A DNA stretch of 35,489 bases from Flavobacteriales bacterium (GTDB lineage Bacteria > Bacteroidota > Bacteroidia > UBA10329), in NCBI GenBank assembly GCA_018402015.1, contig JAGYJL010000025.1, forward strand, positions 1 to 35,489, written 5' to 3'. Position 1 is the first letter of the stretch. Every line of letters starts with the position of its first letter. This document shows, piece by piece, positions 35,300 through 35,489 of the stretch. Under the pieces are notes generated by a model that was given only the letters and a program-made list of their open reading frames with translations, was not told the DNA's origin and did not search any database. A program made the position numbers and the translations under genes.

Positions 35300-35489
35300 T
35301 TATTCTTTGTAATCCTTATTTACCTGCTCAATTGTAGGAAAAACCACACTCTCATCCCCTGCTCTTCGGCCCCAAGCGAGATACTTTCCGGTGCCAGCAC
35401 AAGCATAGGCTCTCAGAGAATCTCCAGGAGCCATTGCTGTATGATGAAAACGCTTCCACTCCTTGTTCGACTCTTGAACACAGACCATC
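35300..35489 (-). CDS. C-terminal part of an unknown protein (partial at window edge)
   Basis: The minus-strand frame is open from the right edge of the window to the stop at 35300-35302, giving about 62 residues ending IEQVNKDYKE. A methionine near the edge is possible, but the frame probably continues outside. No motif is recognisable; CAGTGKYLAWGRRAGDES is Gly-rich without matching a nucleotide-binding loop. Its stop directly abuts the DUF4442 stop, with no terminator between them. Confidence 0.5.
   Translation of the reverse strand, partial: MVCVQESNKEWKRFHHTAMAPGDSLRAYACAGTGKYLAWGRRAGDESVVFPTIEQVNKDYKE

Noticed and set aside
1-35489. tRNA, rRNA, riboswitch, antiphage defence or secondary-metabolite assembly-line genes
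   Set aside because: None could be supported by reading both strands; apart from carotenoid genes the content is housekeeping, envelope and secretion functions.

Overview
The window looks like chromosomal DNA of a Bacteroidota bacterium, probably a free-living, pigmented Flavobacteriales-type organism (my inference; no rRNA is present). The evidence is several secreted proteins with type IX secretion (T9SS) C-terminal sorting domains, PKD and SprB-repeat adhesin-like proteins, a PorP/SprF family membrane protein, Bacteroidota-style lipoproteins, a carotenoid cluster of flavobacterial type, and TAnnTTTG promoter-like boxes. No tRNA, rRNA, CRISPR, transposase, integrase or phage gene was seen.

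Layout. 1-6.2 kb: the end of an unknown gene, a small c-type-haem lipoprotein, a secreted ankyrin protein, an unknown 451-residue protein (GNAT-like at best), a long acyl-CoA dehydrogenase and an unknown lipoprotein. 6.4-10.5 kb: a membrane fatty-acid-hydroxylase/sterol-desaturase family protein, an FMN alpha-hydroxy-acid dehydrogenase and a T9SS-exported SGNH hydrolase. 10.5-16.2 kb: a MarR regulator, a T9SS-exported M28 peptidase, a lipoprotein, and a minus-strand operon of glycerophosphodiester phosphodiesterase, membrane-anchored peroxiredoxin-like protein and secreted esterase. 16.2-17.8 kb: two pseudouridine synthases of different families in tandem. 17.8-25.6 kb: a carotenoid locus (crtI, crtB, secreted unknown, crtZ, crtYcd-type lycopene cyclase, crtX-like glycosyltransferase, DUF2797 protein) preceded by a YceI gene and an HxD...H-type gene. 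25.7-34.8 kb: a three-gene T9SS unit made of a 1847-residue PKD/HYR/SprB-repeat protein (type A sorting domain), a 682-residue PKD protein (type B sorting domain) and a PorP/SprF protein carrying an unusual coiled-coil plus SPOR-like tail. The window ends with a DUF4442 hot-dog protein and a partial convergent gene.

Two zones, about 17.84-18.91 kb and 21.16-23.77 kb, carry frequent single-base frameshifts in at least seven different genes. Conserved protein sequence can still be read by switching frames, and total gene lengths remain normal. This fits poor consensus sequence better than gene decay, although crtI between the zones is intact. With the frames repaired, the locus encodes phytoene to zeaxanthin and then probably a zeaxanthin glycoside.

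The most distinctive features are the SprF-coiled coil-SPOR-like fusion beside two large secreted adhesin-like proteins, a domain inserted inside a HYR-like repeat of the giant protein, and a perfect terminator hairpin lying inside the first codons of the downstream DUF4442 gene.
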